Assembly: GCA_003550325.1 (NCBI GenBank)
Contig: QKWP01000200.1
Coordinates: 109,648-173,647 of the forward strand
Source of the DNA: Gigaspora rosea
Lineage: Eukaryota; Glomeromycota; Glomeromycetes; Diversisporales; Gigasporaceae
Direction: 5' to 3'
DNA: 64,000 nucleotides
Both the position numbers and the translations under genes were made by a program. Under the pieces are notes generated by a model. It saw only the letters and a program-made list of their open reading frames with translations, was not told the DNA's origin and made no database searches. Shown here piece after piece: positions 1 to 12,197 of this stretch; positions within the stretch are counted from its first letter, which is position 1, and every line of letters begins with the position of its first letter.

Positions 1-204
1 CTACCTCTCACCCTTCTAACCAATCTGCTATACAACTACGCACCAGAATCTCTTATACTTATAGCTGCATATGCGGCTGATCAACAATACACTAATAATC
101 AATGCCCTCCATTAGGATTAGCCTCACGTAAAATCTCTATTTGGTCTACTATGTGGACCTTATATAGTTCCCCTACTAATTCAATTTTAGATATACAAAT
201 CTAG
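1..204 (+). CDS. 3' end of an unidentified open reading frame (partial)
   Basis: Frame 1 is open from the window edge to a TAG at 202-204, giving 67 codons. The stretch is visibly richer in GC and less repetitive than the DNA after it. The C-terminus reads SPTNSILDIQI. The stop is followed directly by GTGAGT, so the TAG could instead lie at an exon/intron junction. An A-rich tract at about 380-410 lies downstream and could mark the 3' end of a retroelement. I do not recognise the protein. It could be the tail of a host gene or of another LINE, or a chance open frame; the part that would decide this is outside the window. Confidence 0.3.
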   Translation, partial: LPLTLLTNLLYNYAPESLILIAAYAADQQYTNNQCPPLGLASRKISIWSTMWTLYSSPTNSILDIQI

Positions 205-2122
205 GTGAGTTTTAACCACTCTAGTAGGTTTAAGTTGCAGATAAATTAGTCTGAGTCTCATACTTGTTTAATAATTTGTGCATGGAGTAATTTTGTAATA
301 ATATAAAATGTACCCAAAGCTGCTCCTGGAGGCACTTATACAAATTAATAAAGATTGTGACAAAACCTTACCTTAACACACAAAAAAAAAATAAAAATAA
401 AATAAAATATCAGATATAATATAATTTAATATAATATCATATCATATAATAATATATATAATACAATAATATAATAAAAATGGTAGTAGAAAATTTTTCT
501 TTTATAGAGGATGGCTAAAGCTAGGTGCGTTTATATGTTTTTGATTATTTAATTAAAATTAGGATAAAAGTTAATTAGAGATTAGGTTAAAGCTTGACTT
601 ATAAATAAAATTGTCTTCCTGACATTTTTTATTAATGCTTCTAGACAGGTTTAAATACTTGTTTTTTGTATTTTTTGGCATTTTTCACTTTTTTCTTTGT
701 TTTGCCTTGTCGAGCTAATTCGTAAAGATCAAATTTTATGATTTGATTGGCTTTCTATTATGTGAACGCATCTGGCTTTAGATGACCCTTTTATAGATTA
801 AGTGAAAATTTTGGCTGCTGTTCATATACACAAAAGTTACACAAAATATGCTAAATAGTAAAAAATAAATACACCATGAAACATAATTAGTAAAAAAAGA
901 TTGCATTGCATAAACAAATTAGGTAAGGTAGAGCAGTCAAAATTGAATAGCTTTAACTAATCAATTAGTTGCCAATCAAATATTGGTTAATTATTAGTCA
1001 ACTAATCAATTAATCGATTATTCGATTAATCGATTGACCAATTAATCAGTTATTTAAATAAAATCAATTAATCAATTGGTTGGATAAAATGATCTGCAAC
1101 TACTGTAATTGATTGAAAATTTTTCATCAATTTATATTCCTAATTTACCTATTATATTACAAAAATTATAGTTGTTGTAAAATAACATTTATAGATAACA
1201 AATTATAACTTTTTTAACATTGTTATATTTGGAATGTAGACATTGAACTAATAATAATTTTTATATAAACCTTAATAGAAAATAAGACATCTTAAATTGG
1301 TTGAATATTTTAGGTGAAGATATTAATGATTTCCATGCTCAACTGATATATTTTTTTTATTACCAAGATAACAATTACCTGAGACATTAGTGATGCGATA
1401 ACTGAACCATTTCAATTAAAAGAAAAATTATTTTTGAGGGTATACTATTGTATACAATAAAAACAGAAAAAAATTATGTAAACAAAAATCCTATTAGTCA
1501 ACGAAATAGATAACTATAATTAAAGTATACAAATAGGAGAATAGCTTATCAAAAAATTTTAATATAAAAAAAATTAATGGTGATAACAATAAAATGGTTA
1601 CCATATATCATTCAAAAATTGGTTTCTGTAGGTTGACTCCATACTATTACATAATAGTCTGAAGCACAACCTGGTGCATATTTTCGAATTGCTGTTATGA
1701 ATTCGTAATCTATCTATGAACTAATAATCAAAGTGTGAAAATAGAAATATGGAGAATCAAGGATACAGAAACAACCAGATATTTTTATTCGTATACTCTA
1801 TTATCATCTATTTATTTTTTTAAAAAAAAATTGAATTTCATTCGTTATGCGCATTTTGTATCTTTGATATTAGATTAACTAAGATATGGATAATGTTAGT
1901 AACATGCATTAGTGTATTAAATACTGTGTATCACCAGTATAGTAAGGCTTGTAACAGTAAATCATGATAGAAATTATAGTATTTCCAACACAAACCAACT
2001 CAATCCTAACTACTATTGTGATTATTAAAATAGCAAGCAAGTTTTGTTAAATAATTTTGATGCAAACTCAATCTTAAAACATATTATGTATTAAGTAAGC
2101 TTTTACTAGAAATTTTATTTAG
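205..2122. other. AT-rich non-coding stretch
   Basis: No open frame or RNA gene is supported here. The stretch holds an A/T-only low-complexity tract at about 376-480 and an ATCGATT-rich patch at 955-1085. The rest looks like unstructured, decayed intergenic or transposon-derived DNA. Confidence 0.5.
955..1085. repeat. ATTAATCGATT-type degenerate repeat
   Basis: The 8-mer AATCGATT and close variants (AATCAATT, AATCAGTT) recur about ten times in 130 bp in both orientations, since the motif is palindromic. The same motif forms the subterminal regions of the hAT-like element at 57448-58378. This patch may therefore be a relic of that kind of element, although no terminal repeat is visible around it. 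Confidence 0.5.
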
Positions 2123-2226
2123 TAAGGGCTGTGACAGATATTACATAATATTCATTTACTATGAGGGTACCCCCTCCCCCATGTAAGACGATTCTGATTG
2201 GTCAATTTTAAAAAAATTTTTGGAGA

Positions 2227-2905
2227 GTGGCGAAATGTGGCGTTCTTCTATATAAAATTTTTTTCTTACTAAGTTAACGATGCATGTCCACTAATTGAAA
2301 GTTGTAGAGCTCGTTGAGACGCATCTAATATAGTTAGATAATCCAAATCGGCCCAGTGGTTGGCAAGATATTATCATAAAATGATTGGCTGACTATATAA
2401 AATCCTATAAGGGCGCTGACATTTATTACCTAATATCTATTTACTATAGGGGCTTACCCCCTACCCCCAGGTAGATCTATAAATAGAATTTTGGCCAATC
2501 AAATTTAACTAAGGTAAGATTTTTCTTGACCCCCACCCCCTAAAATATTACCTAATAAATGTCAGCGCCCTAACAGATTACATATAAAAATCACTATAGC
2601 CGAAATGTGGCGTGCTTCCATCTAAAACTTTTTTTTACTAAGTTAATAATATATGCCCACTAATTGAAAGTTGTAAAGCTCGTCGAGACGCATCTAATGG
2701 TGGTTAAATCATCCAACATCATAGGATTTTATATAGTCAGCCAATCGTATTTCGATGATAACTCGCCATCCACTAGACCGATTTGGATGATCTAACCACC
2801 GTTAAATGCGTTTTGACGAGCTCTAAAACTTTCAATTAGTGGACATGTAATGTTAACTTAGTAAGAAAAATAATTTTAGATAGAAGAGCATCACATTTCG
2901 CTACT
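2227..2905. repeat. GAGCTCGTCGAGACG family arms (two direct, one inverted)
   Basis: Three copies of a ~150-180-bp sequence share the landmarks GAAATGTGGCG, ACTAAGTTAA, CCACTAATTGAAAGTTGTA, GAGCTCGTCGAGACGCATCT and GATTGGCTGACTATATAAAA. Two are direct (2227-2407 and 2599-2719) and one is inverted (2720-2905), so 2599-2905 alone folds into a long hairpin. The same family recurs at 19648-20097 and twice in 34328-37060. Confidence 0.8.
2411..2570. mobile_element. 160-bp Harbinger-like MITE nested in the 2126-3191 element
   Basis: Near-perfect terminal inverted repeats GGGCGCTGACATTTATTA face each other and are flanked by TAA at 2408-2410 and 2571-2573. It is non-coding, with C-rich blocks inside both ends like its host element. 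Its termini differ from the host's, so it is a separate insertion, although the family resemblance (GGGC..TGACA) suggests the same transposase class. Confidence 0.85.
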
Positions 2906-3739
2906 TTCCAATTGACAAGTGGATTATCAATTAATAAAAATATAAAAATTTGGAACCATGCAAAATTTTACTAATGAAATATACCTTTGGCTACTAAATA
3001 AACTTTCTTAGCACTCAAAAATACATTATTTCTGTATATAATTATATTTTAAATAAGTTTAATTAGTGCTAAAAATTATAATATATTAGTAATATATTAT
3101 ATTATATATAATTATATATATTATATATGTGTAATGTAAGACTTTGGCTTACCCCCTCCTCTATGATATTACGTAATATCTGTTACGGCCCTAAATGTTC
3201 CTTCTTTTTTTTTGAAATTCAATAACAAGGCACATATCTATTTATATTTTTATCTACACTACCAACTAATACTAATGCTAATATTAAAGGATCTAATTTA
3301 AAAAGGTAAATCTATAATATATATTATTTAAAAATACAGTTGGAACTCCATAAATGCAACCTCCATAAATGCAATACCTTCCTCAATGCAAGTTTTTTCC
3401 TATTCCATAAGATGTTATTAGTACTAAATGCACGTTCTATATTCTGTAAATACACGTTCTCTTGAATAACATTTTATATTATACTAACCTCCTTAAATGC
3501 ACGTAGCCAATCAAATTTTAGTATTTAAGATAGATTACACAGATTTGGTAAAAGTTATACAAACTTGATAATTAAATTTTTAAAGCTGCAATTTAATTGG
3601 CTTACTCTAAATGCAAACCTCCCTAAATGCATATTGCAGGCTTGTCCCTACAAGTTGCATTTGTAGAGGGTTGACTGTATAATACAAAGCCATAATCTGT
3701 ACTCTATCACGTTCTGTTGCCGAGAGGGTGCTAAAAAGA

Positions 3740-4700
3740 CAAAATTTTGCATAGAGTTAGCTATAAAAATGTAAAAGGCTGTACAAGGGCAAAAGCCCTA
3801 ATACTGAAGAAAAGGAAGAATATAGAACTAAATATAGTCAAGACCCAAGATAAACATATAAAGATTCATAATTCTAAATCAAAATCCATTAACACAGGAG
3901 ACAAAGAGAATATAGCCCAGGAAAGCCCAGTTTCTTCACTAAACATAGAACAAGAGCAAGAACAGAATATGGATACAGCTAATAATATGTCTGTGGAATA
4001 ATCAGAGGATGTGAACTTAGAGTTTCTGTAGGGGGAAGACCCAACAGATATGGGCTCAAGTTCCTTTAATGAAAAGGAAAATTCACTAGAGAATATGGAG
4101 AAACTTTCTAAAAAAACTGCAGAAAGTTCTGACATAATGAATTCCATCATGCAGGAGGAAGATCTAAACCAGAATTTAGGTACAAATTTAATAAATTCAA
4201 ATAAACTACCAGAAGTGTACCAATGGTCTAGCTTGTTCACTAAATTAAAAAGTGGCAAGGTGACATATTCTAACTTTGCCCCCAGGGATAGAATTCATAC
4301 AAAAAATAATAATGCATTTTCAACATTCAAAATTTGGAGAATATTTCAATTAATGTTATTGTAGTAGCACTATATGCAGAAATAGGAGATGATTTGATTG
4401 TCACAAGACCATATTACAAAAGATAGAAATGTTTGTACCTCAAAGTTATTTTTACTAGTCAAAAAAAACAACAACTATATGTTATATAGGAAATTGTTAT
4501 TTTTAAACAAATAGTGTTAGAGTATATCCCATTAATTTTAGATGTAGCTTTCTGCTAGTTAGGTTACAATATATCCAGATAGGACCTAAAGACCTTATTT
4601 CAAATTTGATTAAAGAAGCCACTAAAGATTTTGTAAAGTTTTCTTTGATAAACCCATAGTTTATGAAGGCACACCAGGTTGCACAAATTAATGAATTGTT
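3740..4700 (+). pseudogene. Decayed LINE ORF1 remnant
   Basis: Pieces in different frames match the ORF1 of the LINE at 6581-11973. They include a basic N-terminal stretch with RAKALILKKRKNIE (compare RAEALGLKKRKRIE in the intact copy), a central WSSLFTKLKSGKVTYSNF (compare FASLFTKLTRGPSTYSTY), and a degenerate tail at about 4600-4700 that matches the region before the intact copy's frameshift. Stops and frameshifts interrupt it throughout, and no zinc knuckle or ORF2 follows. A satellite-bearing element starts right after it at 4709. The divergence is well above that expected of a recent copy, so this is an older insertion or a sister family. Confidence 0.7.
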
Positions 4701-4708
4701 ATATATTG

Positions 4709-5535
4709 AGACTAGTGCTTCTACAGACCAGACTTGAACCAGACTTTAGTCAAGTTTGAGTCAGGTCTGATTTTTGAACCAAACTCAGACTTTTATATTT
4801 AGACTTTTAGTCAAGTCTAAGTCTGGTTTGGGTCTGGTCTAGGTATGTATTTTTTAGTGCTAAACAAGTTTACTTAGTGCATTTTGTTAGAATAAATTAG
4901 TAAAATTTTGTGAATCATAAGATTTTATAGAATTTTATTAATAAAATTCTATAAAATCTTAAGATTCACAAAATTATACTAATTAATTCTAATTTAATAA
5001 AAAAGTAAAATATGTTTAGCACCTAAAAATACATTAAATCAGTATGTTGTTTTTATTTTACTTGAAATTTGAAGAAAAGATACTAAATTTGACTTTTTGA
5101 TAAATCCAAAATTATGCATCTATTCTCTAAATTTCAAGTAAATAAAAATAATTATACCAATTTGATGTGTTTTTAGATGCTAAACAAGTTTACTTAGTGC
5201 ATAAAGTTAGAATTTTTAATAAAAATTTGCGAATTATAAGATTTTATAAAATTTTATTAATAAAATTCTATAAAATCTTATGATTCACAAAATTTTACTA
5301 ATTATTTCTAATTTTATGCACTAAGTAAACTTGTTCAGCATTTATAAATATATTAAATTGGCAGAATCTTTTTTATTTTACTTGAAATTTGAAGAAAAAA
5401 ATGCTTAAATTTGACTTTTTTGATCAAAAATCAAAAATTATGCATCTAATATCTAAAATTTAAGTAAAATAAAAATAATTATGCTGATTGGACGTATTTT
5501 TGAATGCTAAACAAATTTACTTAGTGCAAATCATT
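4709..5535. repeat. Palindromic ~327-bp satellite, short locus (about 2 units) with leader
   Basis: A leader TAGTGCTTCTA plus GTCTG-rich sequence (4709-4850) is followed by units whose start (CTAAACAAGTTTACTTAGTG) recurs at about 4861, 5180 and 5506, a period of 320-326 bp. Each unit is made of two back-to-back hairpins: one around AAAATTCTATAAAATCTTA and its complement, one around the TTTGACTTTTT / CAAAATTATGCATC block. The same leader and unit occur at 38938-40932. Confidence 0.8.
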
Positions 5536-6567
5536 TTTAGAGATTAATATAAAATATTATTATTAAAAATTTTATATAGTTATTTTGGGCAATTTAGATT
5601 GACTAATAATACTATATTATATAGCACCTGATAATCCCTCTGACCACCTCCCCTAAAAAATCAGGTGATAAATGTCTCTACCTAACTCTTATAGCTCTCA
5701 AATTAAAGATATATAGATATATAGTACAAATATTTAACAATATTCAATTTTGGTATGTATATCTTTATCTAATATAGCTGTGTTATATTGCTATATAATT
5801 ATATTACTCTGTAATTTTATATGTGTTACCTTATTTTTTGTTTATTTGCATAGATCAACAAAGCAAGTTTCTTACAATACCAAAAAAGAAAGAATTATTG
5901 CTATTACAATTGTCATATGATATTGTTTATACTACTGCTATTTTCAAATTTTATAAAAAATTCTAATGCATTGTATTAGAATAAATACAACCACATGTGT
6001 TTTAACCAAAAGAAAGGTTAAGAGGCCTTCTTTAGTACTTCATAGTGCCCTTAGATTTATTTAGTTACCTTTTTGAAATATTTAAAATTTTATTTTTTCT
6101 GTATCAAATTTTTTACTGGGTTAATAAAATGATAATTTCAGATCGTTAAAGACCATAACAAAAAAAATTGGAACAAAAATTTGATAATTATTTCCAAATC
6201 TATTTTAAGCATGTCATAGCAAAAAAATTTTGTACAACAATTAAACTGATAAATTAGCAGAATAAAAAACTGATTAAACAGAAATATAACATAGTTGCTA
6301 ATCATATTATATAAAATTGGATCTGTAAAATTTAATTAGACAATACAAATAAAATTAACTAGTTTACATAACATTAAAAAAAATTTTAACCCGGCTGCCT
6401 GGAGGTTTTTTTATATAGGTAAAATTTTTTATAAATAATAACTAGCATATGATCATATGGCAGCTGCACTGCCAAAGTTAACCAATATATAGTTGAAACC
6501 ATTTATAAAAGACAAATTTGATTGACTAATTAGCTGATATTTAAAAATCAAATTAATAGTCGTATCC
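5536..6567. other. AT-rich stretch without a recognised feature
   Basis: No supported gene. A short C-rich patch with AGGTGATAAATGTC at about 5650-5690 resembles the ends of the TAA-type elements but has no partner that I can pair. The rest is low-complexity A/T sequence up to the LINE target site. Confidence 0.4.
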
Positions 6568-6598
6568 AAATCGACTACAGAAAGAATAAGGATCTTCA

Positions 6599-6632
6599 AG
6601 CACCCTTCCCTTTTCCGAGGTTGGGTGCTTCA
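6599..6632 (+). other. GC-rich hairpin in the LINE 5' UTR
   Basis: AAGCACCC and GGGTGCTT are inverted around a C/T-rich loop, 18 bp inside the LINE's 5' end. It is unusually GC-rich for this window. A structured 5' end could matter for promoter activity or translation of the LINE RNA, but that is inference. Confidence 0.5.
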
Positions 6633-6760
6633 GGTTAAGCAGATATCATAAAACTGAAAAGAAGAGAAAAGAATTTTAACACAACAACAAGGGCTGAGGC
6701 CCTTGGACTGAAGAAACGTAAAAGAATAGAGAACGATTATCTAACAAAGACTAAAAAAAA

Positions 6761-8430
6761 ATGGCAAAATTGCAAGAATCAAGAGCCGAAACTCTTGTTG
6801 GAGAGGATGAAAACTCTCTAACGCAATCAAATATGTTGGTTTCTAATTTACAAGCTGGAACGTCTCTAGGACATCCAAATTCTGTCCTAATTGATGAATT
6901 TAATGAAAAACAGGCAGATGGAATAGAGGAAGTAACAAGGACGCAATATGAAGAATCTTCAAACCCAACGGCAAACAGCAACAAAGAATCGGAAAATTCA
7001 TTGGCTAACACAAATGAAACATGGATGAGTAAGGAGAACAGACCAGTGGTCATGGATCACCAAAATCAAATACAATCTCAATTAGTACAAGTGCAGACAT
7101 CAGGCACAAACACATTGCATATGGAAACATATGATAGTGTGACAAATTTGGAAACTCATTGTACAAGCCTCCCTAACTCAAGTTACCTAAAACAGTCAAC
7201 AATGGAAATCGATTCGAATACAAACAAAGAATTTTCCCATAGAGATTCGGGTGAAAACAACCACAAAAGATCTTTTGCTAGTTTATTTACCAAATTAACT
7301 AGAGGCCCATCAACATATTCTACATATTCAGTTCGTAACCAGATTACAACCAAAAATAGCAGAGCTGCAATTTTTGAAATTCGTACTTTTATTAACCTGT
7401 CTATGAACGAAATTGCAGTAGTCTTAAATAAATGTATTGGTAATGATATTATTGGAATAAAGCTACATTTTACAAAAGGAGTTAGAACACATTTAGAAAT
7501 TATTTTCAAATCTAGGGAAAATGTACAGAAATACTGTGCAAACGGTATCAATATGTTTAATCAAACCTTTTTAGGTTATATCCCAACCAATAGCAGAAAT
7601 TCTTACCTATCAATTAAGCTTAAAAATGTCCCAATTGATTTTCAAGATGATATCACGAAAAAAATTCGTGAAACATTTGATCACGTGGGCAAAATCTCAT
7701 CAATTAAACCTCTTGTCTTTGAAGAACTTCAATTTTAAGTAATCAATGGGTAGTAATATTTGATATTACTGATGACCCAGATATAAATAAACATATACCA
7801 AGGTTCATAACAATAATGGATCAAAAAGTCACTACTGAATGGCGAGAAGCACCTAAGCACTGCTTCTTTTGTGATGCTGAGGGACATATAAAAAGGGAAT
7901 GTCAGCAATACAAAGAAGCACAGAAACTTAAAGCAGAATATAGAAAATATAAGAATAATAAAATAGCACTTTCTGAAAGTTCTGCATTCTATAATTCAAC
8001 AGATTTAAGTAATAATACTTTCATAAATTCTGAACAAACTGTAGAAAATAACTGAACAAATATACAAGATCATCTCAGTCAAAAGGAAATTGTTGTAACT
8101 CAAGTACAGCAAAATAATTCAATATTAACTAGTAATCAACAAGAAGAATCTTCTGATCTAGACAATATTGAAATTGATACTCATATGGAAGATCTTGAAA
8201 CTCTACTTCAAGAGAAAAAAGATCAAGAAGTTTCAATTTCAGGATAGCAATAAAGTAGCAAATAAAAATATAGATAACACTCAACAAGATACAGAATTTA
8301 CATTAGTGAGTAATGTTATAAAAAAGAAAAAAAAAGTAAAAGTAACAATAATACTGTTCGTAGTAACAATCGTTCTGTTTCATACACAAGTCGAAATATA
8401 GTACAAAGTCAAAGCCCAGCTAAACAATAG
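6761..8430 (+). pseudogene. LINE ORF1 protein with CCHC zinc knuckle (frameshifted)
   Basis: ORF1 proteins of L1-type LINEs bind the element RNA and package it with ORF2. The first block (6761-7738, 325 codons) is Ser/Asn/Glu-rich at the start, then folded, with SLFTKLTRGPSTYSTY near its middle. It stops at 7736, but reading resumes one base back at 7738 with SNQWVVIFDITDDPD and reaches a zinc knuckle CFFCDAEGHIKREC (CX2CX4HX4C, about 7861-7902). A TGA lies at 8053, then shifts near 8230 and in the A-run near 8335 lead to a basic tail ending SQSPAKQ at 8428-8430. Upstream of 6761 a different frame encodes RAEALGLKKRKRIE, matching the remnant at 3740, so the true N-terminus probably begins near 6645 and slips at the A9 run before 6761. 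Confidence 0.85.
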
Positions 8431-8447
8431 TATTTATATTTAACTAT

Positions 8448-11400
8448 ATGAATAATCAAAAAATTAAAATTGCAACCCTTAATGTAAAGGGACTTAATGA
8501 CTTATCAAAAAGACAAAAAACATTTACCTTATTAAAATCTTAAAAATTTGATATTATACTTCTTCAAGAAACTAATCTTACAAATACAAAAACACGTGAC
8601 TTTATTAAACAACAATGGAGTTATAACTCTATATGGACAGATAAAATAGCAATATTAGCAGGAAATAAATATATAAAATTCACCAACTCTAAGGCAATAC
8701 AAGAAGGAAGAATACTTAAAGCTCAATGTAAAATCAAACAAAGAATGTTTAATATAACAAATATTTATGCTCCACCCCGTATGCAAGAAAGATTATATTT
8801 TTTTAACAACTGGTCACCAATAATTAAATCTAATTCAATAAATATAATAGCTGGAGATTTTAATACAAATTTAAGTACTACATTAGATAGAATTAGCAAT
8901 ACACAACCACTTAATGACCCTTCACATCAAATTCTAAATTTAAAGCTAAAAAACTTTATTGATATGGCTACTCATATAGGAGTACATCCCTTTCTTACTT
9001 TTCATCAAAATGTTCGAAATGGAAATATAATGGCAACTAAACTTGACTATATTTTTATACATGAAGATTATATAAATGCTTGTCAATCAATTACTACAAA
9101 ATGTGGTAATTCAGATCATCAATTAGTAGAAGGCATACTAGACTTTAGTAATAATACTTCATCACCTTCCATATGGAAATATAATAGAAGACAAATGTCA
9201 AATCAATTTATCAAAGCTGAAATTATAGCAGAATTAAAAGAAACAAAAGAGGAGCACTGGGACTTACATAAAATGAGAATTCAATCAATATTTCGAGCTT
9301 TCCGACTACCCAAAGCTCCAGAAACACAAATAGACAAACTTAATCAACGAATAAATAATATAAACTCCAAATTAGCAGCTAACCCACATCTTAATGATCT
9401 TTATATTTTGAAAACACAACTTACTACACAACTTCAGCAGGAACTAGAATTTCTTGCAGAAAAATGGCATATTAGATCAAAAACTCGTTGGGTAGAAAGT
9501 GGTGAAAAATCTACAAAATATTTTTTTTCTAAATATAAACAAAATCATTTATACTCTGCCACATCTAAAATTCAATTACCACATGCACCACAAGAAAACA
9601 ATCCAAGTATAGTTCTTCAACACATTCAAAAAACTTACAAAGAAATATATCAAAAAGAGGAATTTGATCTAAACGCAGCTATTCTCTTAACATCTGATCT
9701 TAAACAAGTTTCATCAAGCCAAAATATACTACTAACAAAACAGATAACAGAAGAAGAAGTGTTAGAAGTCATTCAACAGTTACCAAATTATAAAACACCT
9801 GGTGCAGATGGACTTACATATGAGTTCTATAAAGATACTGCAGAAATTATAACTCCTGTCCTGACCAAAATCTTCAACAAAGTGCTTAAAATTGGAGAAC
9901 TTCCTACTTCCTGGTGCAAAAATCTTATTATACTTATACCTAAAAAATCAGATAACTTAGAAAATGTAAATAACTGGAGACCAATATCCTTGGTAAATAG
10001 TGATGCCAAAATCTTTATGAAGATTTTGGCTAACCGTTTAAATCCAATTTGTCATGAAATAATTGGTTCACACCAACAAGGCTTTATCGCAGGAAGATCC
10101 ATTACAGATACTGCATTTGATATAATTACTACAATGAGAAATATTACAGACCAGAATATGTCTAACTGGTTAATGTTTCTAGATCAACAGAAAGCTTTTG
10201 ATCGAGTAAACCATAACTTTCTTATTCTTACCTTACAACAAATGGGCTTCTCTTCCAATTTTATATCAGTAATTGCAAATCTTTTTAATAAACAACATGC
10301 ACATATTATAGATAATGGAATGCTCTCAGAACCTTTTGATATGAATAGAGGTGTACGTCAAGGAGATCCTCTTTCACCTTTGCTATATGTTTTAGCATTT
10401 GGAACTTTTTTACAGAAACTTACCAATAAAATTCAGGGCATTACTATACAAAATAATTCATTTAGAGCAGCAGCTTATGCTGATGATCTTACTATAGGGC
10501 TAGGATCAAATATAGATTGGACTACTTTTAATGAAATTCTAGCTTTATATGAAAAAGCCTCAAATGCAAAAGTAAATAAAAATAAATCTATTCTTGCTCC
10601 ACTTACAGAAAAAGCAAAAAATACACAACTTTCTGGCATGGAAAACTTTAAAATTCTTAAGCAAAATGAAACAGTTACAATACTTGGGTACACTGTAAAT
10701 AACAAAGGATATGCTCCAAATTCTCTTTGGTCTAATACTATTCAGAGATTAAAGCAAATTGCAGACAACATAAATAGCCGTAATTTATCCCTCAAAGGCC
10801 GCATCCTTATTGTTAATACATTAATTATATCACGTATCTGGTACATGGCTACTCTTTTGCCTCCTTCTAGTAAGCAAATTGTAGAGCTTAACAAAATCAT
10901 AATGAAAAGTATTAAATGTGATACAAATATATTACCACGATATTCTATATTTCAGCAATCATACTCCACCTTTGGCTTACAAGCTCCTGTACTCTCAGAC
11001 ATCTTAATAGCTCGTAAAGTTAATATATGGATTAAACTTTTAACTGGAAATTTTTTATGGGCAAAAATAGAACGAAATATAATAGAACAACAGATCTTTA
11101 ATAGTAGAGGAATTTCAATATCTATAGCCCTATCATCCAATCCAATAAGTACCAAATCATGGCCATCTAGATGGAAGCCATTTGTCAAAGCCTGGAAAAA
11201 GGTAGAAGGAACAATTGGTAAAAATAAAGAATCATGGCCCTGGGTTCCTGAATCCATAGCACTAGCACATGAACAAGGCAATACATATTCAATTAAGAAA
11301 GTAGTTCAATTCCTTAGAAATAAATCAATTTCTACTTCAATTACACAAAATAATTTGATTAAGGAACTTCCGAGCTCAACAACTCCACTTCATTGTAATT

Positions 11401-11882
11401 GGATACCTAACAAAAAGGTAGATATACTATGGCGACTTCTTCATAGAGCACTTCCTTTAGGTTATCGTTTGAGAAAAATGATCTCAACAGAAAGTGGTAA
11501 TTGTATATGGTGTGAAGGGGAACTCCAGACTATTCATCACTTTATTCTGGAGTGTCCCATCAGTCAACAGGTTTGGAATATGGGCTATCGCATGTTAAGT
11601 AATACCTCAAATATATCGATACCTACCACTATTAATGATATTATTTTTCCTACACAAATTCTCCCAATAAGTGTTAAAAGAGCAGTTAAATGGTTAAACA
11701 TTAATATAGTTTATGAAATCTGGTGCTTATATACCTCTTCTAAATGGGGCAATAATATAATCAACAATTTTAACATTACGACTTTAGTCACACATCAATT
11801 AAACAGAGAACTTAACGTTCTTAAACAGATCCCTCATGCAGTAAATAAAGGCCTTATATCGGCCTTAAAATTTCTTAGATAA
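8448..11882 (+). pseudogene. LINE ORF2: AP-endonuclease / reverse transcriptase, one in-frame stop
   Basis: The frame starts at ATG 8448, 17 bp after ORF1 ends, and runs 1144 positions with a single TAA at 8541-8543 (position 32, LLKS*KFDIILLQET, where family members have K or Q). The endonuclease shows LLQET, GDFN (136-139) and SDH (222-224). The RT shows TPGADGLTYEFYK (~450), a WRPISL block, FLDQQKAFD (catalytic D579), GVRQGDPLSPLLY and YADD (677-680). Near residue 1020 a CIWC..HHFILEC motif marks the zf-RVT-type C-terminal domain. This order (endonuclease, RT, zinc motif, no RNase H) is that of L1-type elements. A product starting at the internal Met 8745 would lack the first ~99 residues and so the endonuclease active-site Glu. 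Apart from the stop, the reading frame is intact. Confidence 0.95.
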
Positions 11883-11973
11883 TTATAAATTTGTAAATTT
11901 TTATGTACATACTAAATAAAGCGCCATAAGCGCACCTTATATATTAAGGTAAAAAAAAAAAAAAATAAATAAA
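11883..11973 (+). terminator. LINE 3' UTR with hairpins and poly-A tail
   Basis: Two small inverted repeats sit in tandem: GCGCCATAAGCGC (11921-11933) and ACCTTATATATTAAGGT (11934-11950). They are followed by an A-rich tail and then the 3' target duplication. A stem just before the tail is a plausible recognition site for the element's own RT. Confidence 0.65.
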
Positions 11974-12197
11974 AAATCGACTACAGTATTCATGTTGTAC
12001 GTCAGAATAAAATTCTTGTGGATTCATAAGTTACAACAGAATTTCAAACTAACTCGTTTGGTTAGAGAATTCGAATTTTACTTTTAATAAGTGGATTCTG
12101 AATTAAATTAATTAATCATTATCAAAAAATAAAATATTTTTATATAAAAAAAATGCAATTCTTTGTAATTTATCTTATACTGTAAATTTTTTAATAA

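Larger units (their letters stand above)
2126..3191. mobile_element. Harbinger-like non-autonomous element with TAA duplication
   Basis: The termini GGGCTGTGACAGATATTAC (left) and GGGCCGTAACAGATATTAC (right, inverted) are flanked by TAA at 2123-2125 and 3192-3194. A 3-bp TAA/TTA duplication is the hallmark of the PIF/Harbinger superfamily. There is no transposase frame. The interior holds arms of the palindromic GAGCTCGTCGAGACG family (2227-2407 direct, 2599-2719 direct, 2720-2905 inverted) and a nested 160-bp element at 2411-2570. C-rich blocks (CCCCCTCCCCC and similar) sit just inside both ends. Confidence 0.75.
6581..11973 (+). mobile_element. Full-length L1-type LINE with 13-bp target duplication
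   Basis: The 13-mer AAATCGACTACAG occurs at 6568-6580 and again at 11974-11986, immediately after an A-rich tail (11951-11973). This is a target-site duplication from target-primed reverse transcription and fixes both ends. The order is 5' UTR, ORF1 with a zinc knuckle, ORF2 with endonuclease, RT and C-terminal zinc motif, then a short 3' UTR with a hairpin and poly-A. Length is ~5.4 kb. The exact duplication argues for a fairly recent insertion, but both ORFs are broken in this copy. Confidence 0.95.
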
